NCBI RefSeq assembly: GCF_004402485.1
Contig: NZ_SOFG01000024.1
Span: 248,001 to 312,000, forward strand
Direction of reading: 5' to 3'
Length of the DNA: 64,000 nt
Origin: Cryobacterium algoricola
GTDB taxonomy: Bacteria; Actinomycetota; Actinomycetes; Actinomycetales; Microbacteriaceae
The translations under genes and the position numbers were made by a program. This document shows, one piece after another, positions 15,784 through 23,778 of this stretch (position 1 is the stretch's first letter; each line of letters begins with the position of its first letter). The notes beneath the pieces are model-generated. The model was given only the letters and a program-made list of their open reading frames with translations, was not told the origin of the DNA and ran no database searches.

Positions 15784-18774
15784 TCAGGGGTGCATCAGGC
15801 GCCAGATCCGGTCGCGGGACATCGGCAGCTCGTACGGGCGGATGCCGATCGCGTCGCGGACCGCGTTCGCGAGCGCAGGGGCGACCGGGTTGTACGGCGA
15901 CTCGCTCATCGACTTCGCGCCGTACGGGCCGAGTTCGTCAGTCGTCTCGGCGAAGTACACCTCGGTGACGGGTAGGTCCGCGAGCAGGGGCACGTGGTAG
16001 TTGCGCAGCACACTCGTCGTCACGGTGCCCTCGCCGTCCAGCAACACCTCCTCGAAGAGCGCGGTGCCGATCGCCTGGGCCACGCCGCCCTCGATCTGGC
16101 CGCGGCACTGCGCCGGGTTCATCACGACACCGGCATCAGCCGCCTGGATCGACTGCAGGATGCGGACCTCACCGGTCAGGGTGCTCACGGCGACCCGGAA
16201 GGCCTGCACATTGAAGGCGACCGAGCGCACGGCGCCGTCCTCGGAGCTCGTGCCGCGGAGAACGGTCGAGGACGGTGCCGGTTCAGGCGCTGCGGTGGGC
16301 GGTGTGGTGAGAGCCGCTGGGGCGGAGGGAGCTGGGGCGGAGCCGATGGATATCGGGTCGACCGGAGTTGTGCCGACGTCCGTCGGGTCGACCGGAGTTG
16401 TGCTGACGGACGCGTCGCCGGCGGGCGCCGCGGCCGCCGCGCGGGCGGCGAGCTCCGTGAGGGAGACGGCGGTGCTGCCGCAGCGGAGGCCGTCGGGCTC
16501 GAGGAGCCAGGCGTCCGCGGGAGTGCCGGGGCGGGCATCCGCTGCCGCCTGCCGGAGCACCGCGGCGAGTGCGGTCGACGCCCCGAGCACAGCCTTGCCG
16601 GCGACGACGACGCCGGCCGAGCCGAAGGCGCCGGTGTCGTAGCCGATCGTGTCGGTGTCGGACTGGAGGATGTCGATCCGGTCGGGGCTCGTGCCGAGCG
16701 CGGTCGCGGCGAGCTGGGTGTGCACGGTCGTGGTGCCGTTGCCGAACTCGGCGGTGCCGACGCGTACGGCGTAGCGGCCGTCGGCGCAGAGGGTGACGGA
16801 TGCTTGAGCGAAGTGTCCGCGCGGGGGGACCGTCGCGATCATCGCGGTCGCCATGCCCTCGCCGACCCGCCACTCCGGTCCGGTGGGAACGGGAACGCCG
16901 TTGCCGCGGGCGAGGGCCGCCTCGGCGAGGTCGAGGCACTGGTCGAGGCCGTAGCTTCCGAAGATGAGGTCGTCGCCCTCGACGTGGGTGACGACGAGCG
17001 GGTCGCCCGGCCGCACCGAGTTCAGCCGGCGGAGGTCGAAGGGGCTCACGCCGAGGTCGCGGGCGAGATCGTCGAGCGCCGACTCGACACCGAAGATGAC
17101 CTGGCCGAGTCCGTAGCCGCGGAAGGCGCCCGACGGGAGGTTGTTCGTGTAGACGCTGCGGGCGTCCACTCGCTTGTTCGGCACGGAGTAGAGGCTGACC
17201 GACTCGGAACTGCCGTGGTACATCACGCCGGGGCCGTGGTTGCCGTAGGCGCCGGTGTCGCTCAGCACGTCGAGGGCGAGGGCGGTGAGCCGGCCGTCGT
17301 CGGTCGCGCCGAGGGTGACGCCGACCCGCATCGGATGCCGGGTGGGTGCAACCCGGAACTCGTCGGAGCGGCTGAACTCGTACTGCACCGGGCGGCCGGT
17401 CGCGAGCACCGCGAGGGAGACGAGGTCCTCGGTGAGGATCTCCTGCTTGCCGCCGAACCCGCCGCCGACGCGCGCGGTGAAGACGCGGACCGCGGCCGGG
17501 TCGAGGTCGAAGATGTGGCAGATCTCACGCTGCACGAGGAACGGCACCTGCGAGCTCGTCCGCAGTACCAGCCGCTGCTCGGGGGTGCCGGCGTGTTCGA
17601 GCCAACCGATCGTGCCGTGGGTCTCGAGGTGGGTGTGGGCGACCCGCTGGGTCTGCCAGGTGCCCGTGACGAGGTGGGTCGCCTCGCCGAGACCGGCCTC
17701 GAGGTCGCCGTACTCGCCGTGCAACTCGGCCACGAGATTGCGGGAGGGGTCGGCGACGCGGCTCGCGGCGGCATCCTTCTCGCCGTGCACGAGGGGCGCA
17801 CCGGGCGCCGCTGCGAGGACCGGGTCGAAGACGGCGGGGAGGAGGTCGTACTCGACCTCGATCAGCCGACAGGCGGCCTCGGCGATCGCGACGGTATCCG
17901 CGACGACGGCCGCGACCCGCTGGCCGCGGAACCGGAGCACCCGGTCGAAGACGAGGGTGTCGTCGGGGTCGTCGGTGCGGTCCTCGTGCCGGGCCGTCGA
18001 GAACAGGGTCGCGGGGGAGTCGGTGTGGGTGAGGACCGCGTGCACGCCGGGCAGGGCCGCGGCTCGCCCGGTGTCGATCGAGCGGATGCGGGCGTGCGCG
18101 TGCGGACTCTGCAGCACGCTGACGTGCAGCAGGCCGGGCACCGCGACGTCGAGAGTGTACGGTTCGAGGCCGCTCACGACCCGCTCGCTCGCGGGGGCGT
18201 GGGTCGAGGAGCCGACGTAGCCGCGCGCGGGCGGGGTGGGCGCGGTGGGCGTCTGCCCGGCCTGGGTCGTCGCGCGGGTTCCGGTGCGGACCACGGGGCC
18301 GAGGCCGTCTGCCGGGAGGGCGCACGGGGCGGAGCCGTCGGCCGGGGTGTGCCGCCCATGGATGGCGTCGTCGATCGCGCGGTACCCCGTGCAGCGGCAG
18401 ATGTTGCCCTTGAGTAGGCGCGGAAGGTCTTCGAGGTCGTGCTCGGTGAGCGTGGACGCGGTCACGACCATGCCCGGGGTGCAGAAGCCGCACTGGAATC
18501 CGGCGTGGTCGACGAAGCGCTGCTGCACGGGCGCGAGGGAGCCCGGGGTGCCGAGGCCGGCGGCGGTCGTGATCGCGGTTCCCTCCGCGCGGAACGCGGG
18601 GTAGACGCAGGAGTGCACCGGGGTGCCGTCGACGAGCACGGAGCAGGCCCCGCAGTCGCCGGTGTCGCAGCCCTTCTTCACCTCGAAGTGCTCGAGTTCG
18701 CGCAGGAAGGTGCGCAGGCACTGTCCGGGGGCAGCCGCGGCGTCGACCCACTGGCCGTTGATCTCGAATCTCAC
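15784..18774 (-). CDS. Xanthine-dehydrogenase-type enzyme: fused 2Fe-2S and molybdopterin subunits
   Basis: A 996-residue fusion. Residues 1-~150 form the iron-sulfur part: plant-type cluster cysteines C36, C41, C44 and C56 (KGCDTGDCGAC) and a second cluster with C95, C98, C126, C128 (CGFC and CRC). After a short linker the molybdopterin part begins near ARGYVG, with GGGFGGKQE, GAFRGYGLGQ and, close to the C-terminus, SMSESPYNPVAPALANAV, whose Glu fills the role of the catalytic GVGE glutamate. It hydroxylates a purine (hypoxanthine/xanthine to urate by context). An Ala/Pro/Thr-rich insert interrupts the C-terminal third. Start is GTG 18774, overlapping the FAD-subunit stop as GTGA. Confidence 0.85.
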   Translation of the reverse strand: MRFEINGQWVDAAAAPGQCLRTFLRELEHFEVKKGCDTGDCGACSVLVDGTPVHSCVYPAFRAEGTAITTAAGLGTPGSLAPVQQRFVDHAGFQCGFCTPGMVVTASTLTEHDLEDLPRLLKGNICRCTGYRAIDDAIHGRHTPADGSAPCALPADGLGPVVRTGTRATTQAGQTPTAPTPPARGYVGSSTHAPASERVVSGLEPYTLDVAVPGLLHVSVLQSPHAHARIRSIDTGRAAALPGVHAVLTHTDSPATLFSTARHEDRTDDPDDTLVFDRVLRFRGQRVAAVVADTVAIAEAACRLIEVEYDLLPAVFDPVLAAAPGAPLVHGEKDAAASRVADPSRNLVAELHGEYGDLEAGLGEATHLVTGTWQTQRVAHTHLETHGTIGWLEHAGTPEQRLVLRTSSQVPFLVQREICHIFDLDPAAVRVFTARVGGGFGGKQEILTEDLVSLAVLATGRPVQYEFSRSDEFRVAPTRHPMRVGVTLGATDDGRLTALALDVLSDTGAYGNHGPGVMYHGSSESVSLYSVPNKRVDARSVYTNNLPSGAFRGYGLGQVIFGVESALDDLARDLGVSPFDLRRLNSVRPGDPLVVTHVEGDDLIFGSYGLDQCLDLAEAALARGNGVPVPTGPEWRVGEGMATAMIATVPPRGHFAQASVTLCADGRYAVRVGTAEFGNGTTTVHTQLAATALGTSPDRIDILQSDTDTIGYDTGAFGSAGVVVAGKAVLGASTALAAVLRQAAADARPGTPADAWLLEPDGLRCGSTAVSLTELAARAAAAAPAGDASVSTTPVDPTDVGTTPVDPISIGSAPAPSAPAALTTPPTAAPEPAPSSTVLRGTSSEDGAVRSVAFNVQAFRVAVSTLTGEVRILQSIQAADAGVVMNPAQCRGQIEGGVAQAIGTALFEEVLLDGEGTVTTSVLRNYHVPLLADLPVTEVYFAETTDELGPYGAKSMSESPYNPVAPALANAVRDAIGIRPYELPMSRDRIWRLMHP

Positions 18775-19619
18775 GGGCGGGCCTCGCTTTCGGTCGGGGT
18801 GGTGCCGGATTCCGGGGCCTCGAGCTGGTGACGGATCTCCTCGGCGAGCACGGCGCTGACCGCGGCGCGCCAGTCGGCCGCGCCATGGGCATCCGTGAAC
18901 CAGGCGTCGATGCCTGCGACGTCGGCGCGGAGCTCGGCCGCGGCCGGGATCGCGTCGTAGCGGAGCTGCACTGGCCGCAGGGTCGCGGCCGTGACGGTGA
19001 GGGTGAAGCGGCCGTCGCGGTCGAGGCGGCCGATGACGACGGCGCCCGAGCGGCCGATCGGCGAGAGCGCGATCTTGCGGAACGCTGTGCGGGCGCGGAG
19101 CGAGGCCTCCGGGATGTGGATGGACCGCAGCACGTCGCCGGTGCCGAGCACCGTCGTCATGTCGCCGGTGACGAAGTCCGCGGCGGGGAGGCGCTCGTCG
19201 CTGCCGTCGCGCCGCCAGACGAGCACCTCGGCGTCGAGGGCCGCGGCGAGGCTCGTCATCGGGCCGGCGGGCAGGGCCGTGGCGAGGTTGCCGCCGACGG
19301 TTGCGACGTTCCAGACCTTGAACGAACCGTAGAGGGCGGTGCAGCATTCGAAGAGCAGCGGATGCGCGGTCCAGCCCGGCCCCGCGGGGAGCGCCGCGAG
19401 CTGGGCGAGGGTGCACGTCGCGGCAATCTCGAGGCCGGCACCGGTGACGGTGAGCGCGGGCCAGCCGAACGCCTGCAGGTCGACGAGGCCGGTGAGATGC
19501 GCTCGGGGATCGGCGAACAGCTCCGAGCCGCCGGCGAGCGGGGCGACGGTGTCGCCGAGCGCCGAGAGATCGGAACGCACGCGGGCGGGCGTGATCGTCA
19601 CAACGGTATTCAGGTCCAT
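18771..19619 (-). CDS. FAD-binding subunit of the molybdenum dehydrogenase
   Basis: A 282-residue CoxM/XdhB-type flavoprotein subunit. LAGGSELFADP matches the first FAD loop and VWNVATVGGNLATALPAGP the second (TVGGN), followed by the CO_deh_flav_C-like C-terminal domain (FRKIALSPIGRSGAVV). It passes electrons from the Fe-S clusters of the downstream fused subunit to NAD or another acceptor. It is the first gene of the two-gene operon; the ~340 bases upstream carry its control region. The last ~20 residues are charged and unconserved. Confidence 0.85.
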   Translation of the reverse strand: MDLNTVVTITPARVRSDLSALGDTVAPLAGGSELFADPRAHLTGLVDLQAFGWPALTVTGAGLEIAATCTLAQLAALPAGPGWTAHPLLFECCTALYGSFKVWNVATVGGNLATALPAGPMTSLAAALDAEVLVWRRDGSDERLPAADFVTGDMTTVLGTGDVLRSIHIPEASLRARTAFRKIALSPIGRSGAVVIGRLDRDGRFTLTVTAATLRPVQLRYDAIPAAAELRADVAGIDAWFTDAHGAADWRAAVSAVLAEEIRHQLEAPESGTTPTESEARP

Positions 19620-19959
19620 CGCTGCTCCAGTCGTCCGGGGCCGAGTATCCAGTCAACCGCATTTCCGGGCGGGTTTCGTCCACGGTACCCGTCCCCGTCC
19701 GGGGCCGCGCCGGAGTGAGCCCCGGCGACCGTACCCCTCACCAATTCGACGGAGATTCTCGTCGCCGGAGACCGAATCGGGCGAGCAGCATCCGCTCGGG
19801 CCTGCACTCCCGTTGAGTCGTCCGGTGGCCTCGATAACGTCGGAGATTCTTGCGACACGCGAAGGATCCGGGCAGCGGATGCCGCGGGTCGGGAAAATCT
19901 CCGACGTTACGTCTCGGGACGGTGCGGCGGGCGGTGCGTCGCCGCGTGGAGGAGGCGGC
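19620..19959. promoter_or_regulatory. 340-base gap upstream of the dehydrogenase operon, with three CGGAGATT-type boxes
   Basis: No gene is seen. Three related boxes occur: CGACGGAGATTCT (about 19748-19760), TAACGTCGGAGATT (19835-19848) and its inverted copy AATCTCCGACGTTA (19896-19909). The last two form a perfect 14-bp inverted repeat around 47 bases. The region must contain the dehydrogenase promoter (minus strand) and the end of moaB, so the boxes may be regulatory sites or part of a dispersed palindromic element. Confidence 0.5.
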
Positions 19960-20469
19960 TCAGGGGGTGTGGTCGAGGCCGTGGAGCTGGTCGATGAGGT
20001 GGGGGAGCACGTCGTCGAGCAGGGCGAGGCCGTCGCGCACGCCGCCGGTCGAGCCGGGCAGGTTCACGACCACGGTTCGACCGCGGGCGACGCCGACGTG
20101 GCCGCGGGAGAGCAGTGCAAGCGGGGTGGATGCCGCGCCGCGGCGGCGGAGCTCCTCCGCCAGTCCCGGGATGAGCCGGTCGAGATGCGGCAGCGTCTGC
20201 TCGGGCGTCTCGTCGTGCGGGCTCACGCCGGTGCCGCCGGTCGTGATCACGAGATCGCAGTGCGCGGCGATCGCGGCGCCGAGGGCGTGGCCGACGCGGT
20301 CGCCGTCCGGCACGACGTGGAGGGCGGCCACGGTCCAGCCCCTGTCGAGGAGCCAGGCCTCGATGACCGGCCCGGTGCGGTCCGGGTAGACACCGGCCGC
20401 GGCGCGGGTCGACGCGACGATGATCTGCGCGACGCGCGGCGTCGCATCCGTTGGGGCCTTCGTCGTCAT
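19960..20469 (-). CDS. moaB: MoaB/MogA-type molybdopterin biosynthesis protein
   Basis: A 169-residue protein of the MoaB/MogA fold. The signature VITTGGTGVSPHDETPEQT (about 89-107) carries the GGTG loop and conserved Asp used in molybdopterin adenylylation, and VNLPGSTGGVRDGL is the second conserved motif. It activates molybdopterin before molybdenum insertion, serving the dehydrogenase next to it. GGGAGG abuts ATG 20469 with no spacer, so the start may instead be used as a leaderless one. It is divergent from the modABC operon by ~80 bases. Confidence 0.88.
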   Translation of the reverse strand: MTTKAPTDATPRVAQIIVASTRAAAGVYPDRTGPVIEAWLLDRGWTVAALHVVPDGDRVGHALGAAIAAHCDLVITTGGTGVSPHDETPEQTLPHLDRLIPGLAEELRRRGAASTPLALLSRGHVGVARGRTVVVNLPGSTGGVRDGLALLDDVLPHLIDQLHGLDHTP

Positions 20470-20511
20470 CCTCCCAGTGTGCCGCACGGAGAGGTAATCG
20501 ACGCCGGACCC

Positions 20512-20541
20512 AGGACAAATCCGCAGATGAGGGAATATAGT
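20512..20541 (+). promoter_or_regulatory. Promoter AGGACA-N18-TATAGT of the molybdate operon (leaderless)
   Basis: TATAGT (20536-20541) ends 7 bases before ATG 20549 and AGGACA (20512-20517) is 18 bases upstream of it. The good match to a housekeeping -10 fixes the likely start of the HTH-TOBE gene at 20549, because the alternative GTG at 20540 lies inside the -10 box. Confidence 0.55.
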
Positions 20542-20548
20542 GCTGCAT

Positions 20549-20953
20549 ATGTCGCAAATACGGATTCGAGAGGCCGCCGGGTTCCTCGGTGTGAGCGACG
20601 ACACGGTGCGCCGCTGGATCGACAACGCCGTGCTGCCGGCCACGACGGATGCCGCGGGACGCATGGTCGTCGACGGCGTCGACCTCGCCCGCCTCGCCAC
20701 CGAACACGCCGCCGTGCCGACCGACCCGTCCGGCACCGCGAGTTCGGCCCGCAACCGGTTCGTCGGCCTCGTGACCCGGGTCGTGAGCGACCCGGTGATG
20801 TCCCAGGTCGAGCTGCAGTGCGGGCCGCACCGCGTCGTCTCCCTGATGAGCACCGAGGCCGTGCGGGAACTCGGTCTCGTGCCCGGGTCCGTCGCGGTGG
20901 CCGTCGTTAAGGCCACGACCGTGATCGTCGAAATCCCCCAGGAGCATTCGTGA
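20549..20953 (+). CDS. HTH-TOBE (Mop) molybdate-responsive protein
   Basis: A 134-residue protein. Residues 1-45 form a MerR-like excisionase-type helix-turn-helix (IREAAGFLGVSDDTVRRWID), and residues ~68-132 form a TOBE/Mop domain (NRFVGLVTRVVSDPVMSQVEL ... VPGSVAVAVVKATTVIVEIP) of the kind that binds molybdate or tungstate. It is likely a molybdate-sensing regulator of the operon it heads, or a molybdate store. The next gene, modA, overlaps it as GTGA. The ModC in this operon has no TOBE domain of its own. Confidence 0.85.
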   Translation: MSQIRIREAAGFLGVSDDTVRRWIDNAVLPATTDAAGRMVVDGVDLARLATEHAAVPTDPSGTASSARNRFVGLVTRVVSDPVMSQVELQCGPHRVVSLMSTEAVRELGLVPGSVAVAVVKATTVIVEIPQEHS

Positions 20954-21792
20954 GCGCTCGCCGTCACGACGCTCGCCGGTACCTTCGTGCCTCGCTCGTC
21001 GTCCTTGCCGCCGCCGCGCTGACGACGGCGTGCGCCGGCCCGGCCGGGGCGGGCGGGTCCGCGTCCGCGTCGGCCGCGGCATCCTCCGGGTCGTCGACGA
21101 CCGCCGCAAGCCGTGCCCCGGAGACCCTGACCGTCTTCGCCGCAGCCTCCCTGAAGAAGACGTTCACCGAGCTCGCGACCGAGTTCGAGGCCGCGAACCC
21201 CGGCGTGACCGTGGCGCTCAACTTCGCCGGATCGTCCGACCTCGTCACCCAGATCACCGAGGGCGCCCCCGCCGACGTCTTCGCCTCGGCCGACACCAAG
21301 AACATGGCAAAGCTCACCGCCGCCGGCCTCGTCACAGGAACGCCGACCGTCTTCGCGACCAACACCCTTGAAATCGCCGTTCCGCCGGGCAACCCGGCCG
21401 GCGTCACGACCTTCGCCGACCTCGCCGACCCCGGCACCAAGGTCGTCGTCTGCGCCGCCCAGGTGCCCTGCGGCGCCGCGACCGCCACGATCGAGAAGGC
21501 GACCGGCGTGAACCTCACCCCGGTCAGCGAGGAGAACGCCGTCACCGACGTGCTCGGCAAGGTCTCCTCAGGCGAAGCGGATGCCGGCCTCGTCTACGTC
21601 ACGGACGTCGCCGCCGCGGGCACGAGCGTCCTCGGCATCCCGTTCAGTGAATCCGGCAGTGCCGTGAATTCGTATCCGATCGGCGTCGTCGCCGGGAGTA
21701 CCCATGCCGAGCTCGCCGGCCTTTTCGCCGCCTTCGTCACCGGGCCTACCGGACACAGGGTGCTCGCCGCCGCCGGCTTCAGCACCCCATGA
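20950..21792 (+). CDS. modA: Molybdate-binding lipoprotein ModA
   Basis: A 280-residue periplasmic-binding protein. The signal peptide ends with lipobox TTAC (C28), followed by a Ser/Ala-rich linker. The mature protein begins [17 protein letters not shown], the hallmark ModA start, and contains [25 protein letters not shown], the oxyanion-binding region, and a late GLVYVTDV motif. It captures molybdate outside the membrane for ModBC. GTG 20950 overlaps the upstream stop. Confidence 0.93.
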   Translation: MSARRHDARRYLRASLVVLAAAALTTACAGPAGAGGSASASAAASSGSSTTAASRAPETLTVFAAASLKKTFTELATEFEAANPGVTVALNFAGSSDLVTQITEGAPADVFASADTKNMAKLTAAGLVTGTPTVFATNTLEIAVPPGNPAGVTTFADLADPGTKVVVCAAQVPCGAATATIEKATGVNLTPVSEENAVTDVLGKVSSGEADAGLVYVTDVAAAGTSVLGIPFSESGSAVNSYPIGVVAGSTHAELAGLFAAFVTGPTGHRVLAAAGFSTP

Positions 21793-22066
21793 CCGGCGCG
21801 ACCCTCTCGAATGCCCGCCGCCCGGCATCCACTGGTACCGGCCCGCCCCGAGTCGGCCTCGCTCCGTTCGGCCCCGCTCAGATCGGGCCATCTCAGATCG
21901 GCCCCGGGCGGACAGGCCATGTTCGCGCGCGCCGCGCTCGCGCCCACCTCCATCAGCTTGGCCCGGTTCGGGCGTATTTCGCGTGGGGCGCTACTCAGTG
22001 ACGAACGTCTTCGGCGGGACTAGGTCCCGCGCCCGAACCGCGCGGGACGATACCGAGGTGCTCGGC
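21793..22066 (+). other. Long modA-modB spacer with a coupled 70-codon ORF
   Basis: The modA stop overlaps an ATG at 21789 (ATGA), the usual coupled layout for the next gene, but that frame ends at 22001 after 70 codons of Pro/Gly/Arg-rich sequence with no family resemblance. The real modB frame starts at 22067. Short internal repeats (CTCAGATCGG) and a perfect hairpin GCGGGAC-TAG-GTCCCGC (22014-22030) occur here. It is probably a non-coding insert or a decayed modB 5' end. Confidence 0.4.
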
Positions 22067-22831
22067 ATGCCGCGCTGGATCGTCGCGATCGCGGCCGTCG
22101 GAGCGCTTTTCATCGTATTGCCGATCGTCGGGATGACGGCCCGGGTCGACTGGGGGAACTTCGGCGCGCTCGTCACCTCGCCGTCCGCGATCGCCGCGCT
22201 GCTGCTCAGCCTCCGCACGGCCGCGGCGAGCACGGCGCTCTGCCTGCTGCTCGGGGTGCCGATGGCGGTCGTGCTCGCCCGGAGCCGGTTCCGCGGCCAG
22301 CGCCTCGTAAGGGCGTTCGTGCTGCTGCCGCTTGTGCTGCCGCCCGTCGTCGGCGGGATCGCGCTGCTGTCGACCTTCGGGCGGCGCGGACTGCTCGGCC
22401 AGACCTTCGAGGTGCTCGGAATCCAGATCGCATTCTCGACGACGGCCGTCGTGCTGGCCCAGGCGTTCGTCGCGCTCCCGTTCCTCGTGCTGAGCGTCGA
22501 GGCGACGCTGCGGGCCTCGGGCGCGCGGTATGAGGCCGTCGCCGCGACCCTCGGCGCCGCCCCGAACACCGTGTTCTGGCGGGTGACCCTGCCGCTCGTC
22601 GTGCCGGGGCTCGTCTCTGGGGCCGTGCTCGCCTTCGCGCGCGCGCTGGGCGAATTCGGTGCGACCCTGACCTTCGCGGGCAGTCTCGAGGGTGTCACCC
22701 GCACCCTGCCGCTCGAAATCTACCTGCAGCGCGAAACGGATCCCGATGCCGCCGTCGCCCTCGCGCTCGTGCTCGTCGTGGTCGCGGTCGTCGTCATGGT
22801 GGCGACCCACCGGCCGCGAGGCCTCTCGTGA
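22067..22831 (+). CDS. modB: Molybdate ABC permease ModB
   Basis: A 254-residue permease with five to six membrane spans, starting [36 protein letters not shown] is a well-conserved ModB/CysT stretch and the EAA loop is [39 protein letters not shown] is also typical of ModB. I chose ATG 22067 because GAGG lies 8 bases upstream and the length matches the family. The frame extends upstream without a family-like N-terminus. Confidence 0.88.
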   Translation: MPRWIVAIAAVGALFIVLPIVGMTARVDWGNFGALVTSPSAIAALLLSLRTAAASTALCLLLGVPMAVVLARSRFRGQRLVRAFVLLPLVLPPVVGGIALLSTFGRRGLLGQTFEVLGIQIAFSTTAVVLAQAFVALPFLVLSVEATLRASGARYEAVAATLGAAPNTVFWRVTLPLVVPGLVSGAVLAFARALGEFGATLTFAGSLEGVTRTLPLEIYLQRETDPDAAVALALVLVVVAVVVMVATHRPRGLS

Positions 22832-22970
22832 CCGCCGCGTGCGCGGGCACGCGCGGGGCGGCATCCGTTGCCGGCTTGGGGTGCGCGGGCGCGCGTGTGG
22901 CGGAATCCGTTGCCGGCCCGGGGTGCGCGGTCGGGGCCGGTAGTCGAATTGGCGAAGGTGGCGCGTCGTG
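22828..22970 (+). repeat. 42-bp tandem repeat (2.2 units) inside a 47-codon ORF coupled to modB and modC
   Basis: Units at 22839-22880 and 22881-22922 are similar copies, with the first 8 bases of a third unit after them. Because 42 is a multiple of three, the frame opened by the GTG at 22828 (overlapping the modB stop as GTGA) stays open to 22970, where it overlaps the modC GTG. The peptide would be Ala/Gly-rich with repeated ESVAG-like units. It may be no more than an expanded spacer that keeps ribosomes moving from modB to modC. Confidence 0.5.
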
Positions 22971-23774
22971 ACCTTCGAATTCGCGGCCGTGCTCGCGCGC
23001 CGGCACCTCGACGTCTCGTTCAGCGTGCAGCCGGGGGAGACCGTCGCGCTGCTCGGGTCCAACGGGGCCGGTAAGTCGACCGTCGTGCAGATCAGCGCCG
23101 GCCTCCTGCGGCCGGACTCAGGCCACGCGAGCCTCGCCGGCCAGGTCCTCTTCGACCTGCCGGGGGCATCCGCTGCATCGAGCAGCGCGCGCACCGGCAC
23201 CGACGCCGGTGCCCGCCCGCGCACCGGCACCTGGACTCCGCCGCACGCCCGGGGCACCGTGCTCCTCGCGCAGGAGCCGCTGCTGTTCCCGCACCTTTCG
23301 GTTCGCGACAACGTCGCCTTCGGGCCGCGCAGTGCGGGGATACCCCGGGCCGCGGCGCGTGAGCTCGCCGAGGAGTGGCTCGTCGCCGCGGACGTCGCCG
23401 ACCTCGCCGACCGCAAGCCCGGCGCCCTCTCCGGCGGCCAAGCCCAGCGGGTGGCCGTCGCGCGCGCCCTCGCCGCCCGGCCGCGCCTGCTGCTGCTCGA
23501 CGAGCCGATGACCTCTCTCGACGTCGCGGCCGTACCGGCCCAGCGTCAGCTGCTGCACCGGATGCTGTCCGACCGGTCCGTGATCCTGGTCACCCATGAT
23601 CCCCTCGACGCCCTCGCCCTCGCCGACCGGGTCATCGTGCTCGAGCACGGCCGGATCGTCGAGGCCGGCCCCACCCGCGACGTCTTCGCGAACCCCCGGA
23701 CCGAGTTCACCCGGGCCCTCACCTTCGGCCTCACCCCCGGGACGGCCGAATCCCGCGAAGACGGCTTAACCTAG
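22968..23774 (+). CDS. modC: Molybdate ABC ATPase ModC, short form without TOBE domain
   Basis: A 268-residue ATPase with Walker A GSNGAGKST (K36), Q-loop LAQEPLLFPHLSVRDN, signature LSGGQAQRVAVARAL, Walker B LLLLDEPMTSLD and switch His in VTHDPLDAL. Full-length ModC usually carries a C-terminal TOBE/Mop domain (about 350 residues); here the protein stops soon after the ATPase core. A ~25-residue Ala/Gly/Thr insert sits between Walker A and the Q-loop. GAAGGTGG precedes GTG 22968. Confidence 0.87.
   Translation: MTFEFAAVLARRHLDVSFSVQPGETVALLGSNGAGKSTVVQISAGLLRPDSGHASLAGQVLFDLPGASAASSSARTGTDAGARPRTGTWTPPHARGTVLLAQEPLLFPHLSVRDNVAFGPRSAGIPRAAARELAEEWLVAADVADLADRKPGALSGGQAQRVAVARALAARPRLLLLDEPMTSLDVAAVPAQRQLLHRMLSDRSVILVTHDPLDALALADRVIVLEHGRIVEAGPTRDVFANPRTEFTRALTFGLTPGTAESREDGLT
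23767..23772 (+). promoter_or_regulatory. -10 box TAACCT for leaderless sufS
   Basis: TAACCT overlaps the end of modC and is followed by 6 bases (AGGAGC) and then ATG 23779. AGGAG is only one base from the ATG, too close to work as a normal ribosome-binding site, so a leaderless start is more likely. Confidence 0.4.
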
Positions 23775-23778
23775 GAGC

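Noticed and set aside
15784..19683. Single 1299-residue protein spanning the whole dehydrogenase region
   Set aside because: The first ~300 codons lie antiparallel in register over the FAD-subunit gene and are a shadow. The real Fe-S domain begins at GTG 18774, overlapping the FAD-subunit stop.
21789..22001. ATG 21789 as the modB start
   Set aside because: That frame is not continuous with modB and ends at 22001; the product has no permease features. ATG 22067 with GAGG gives a normal-length ModB.
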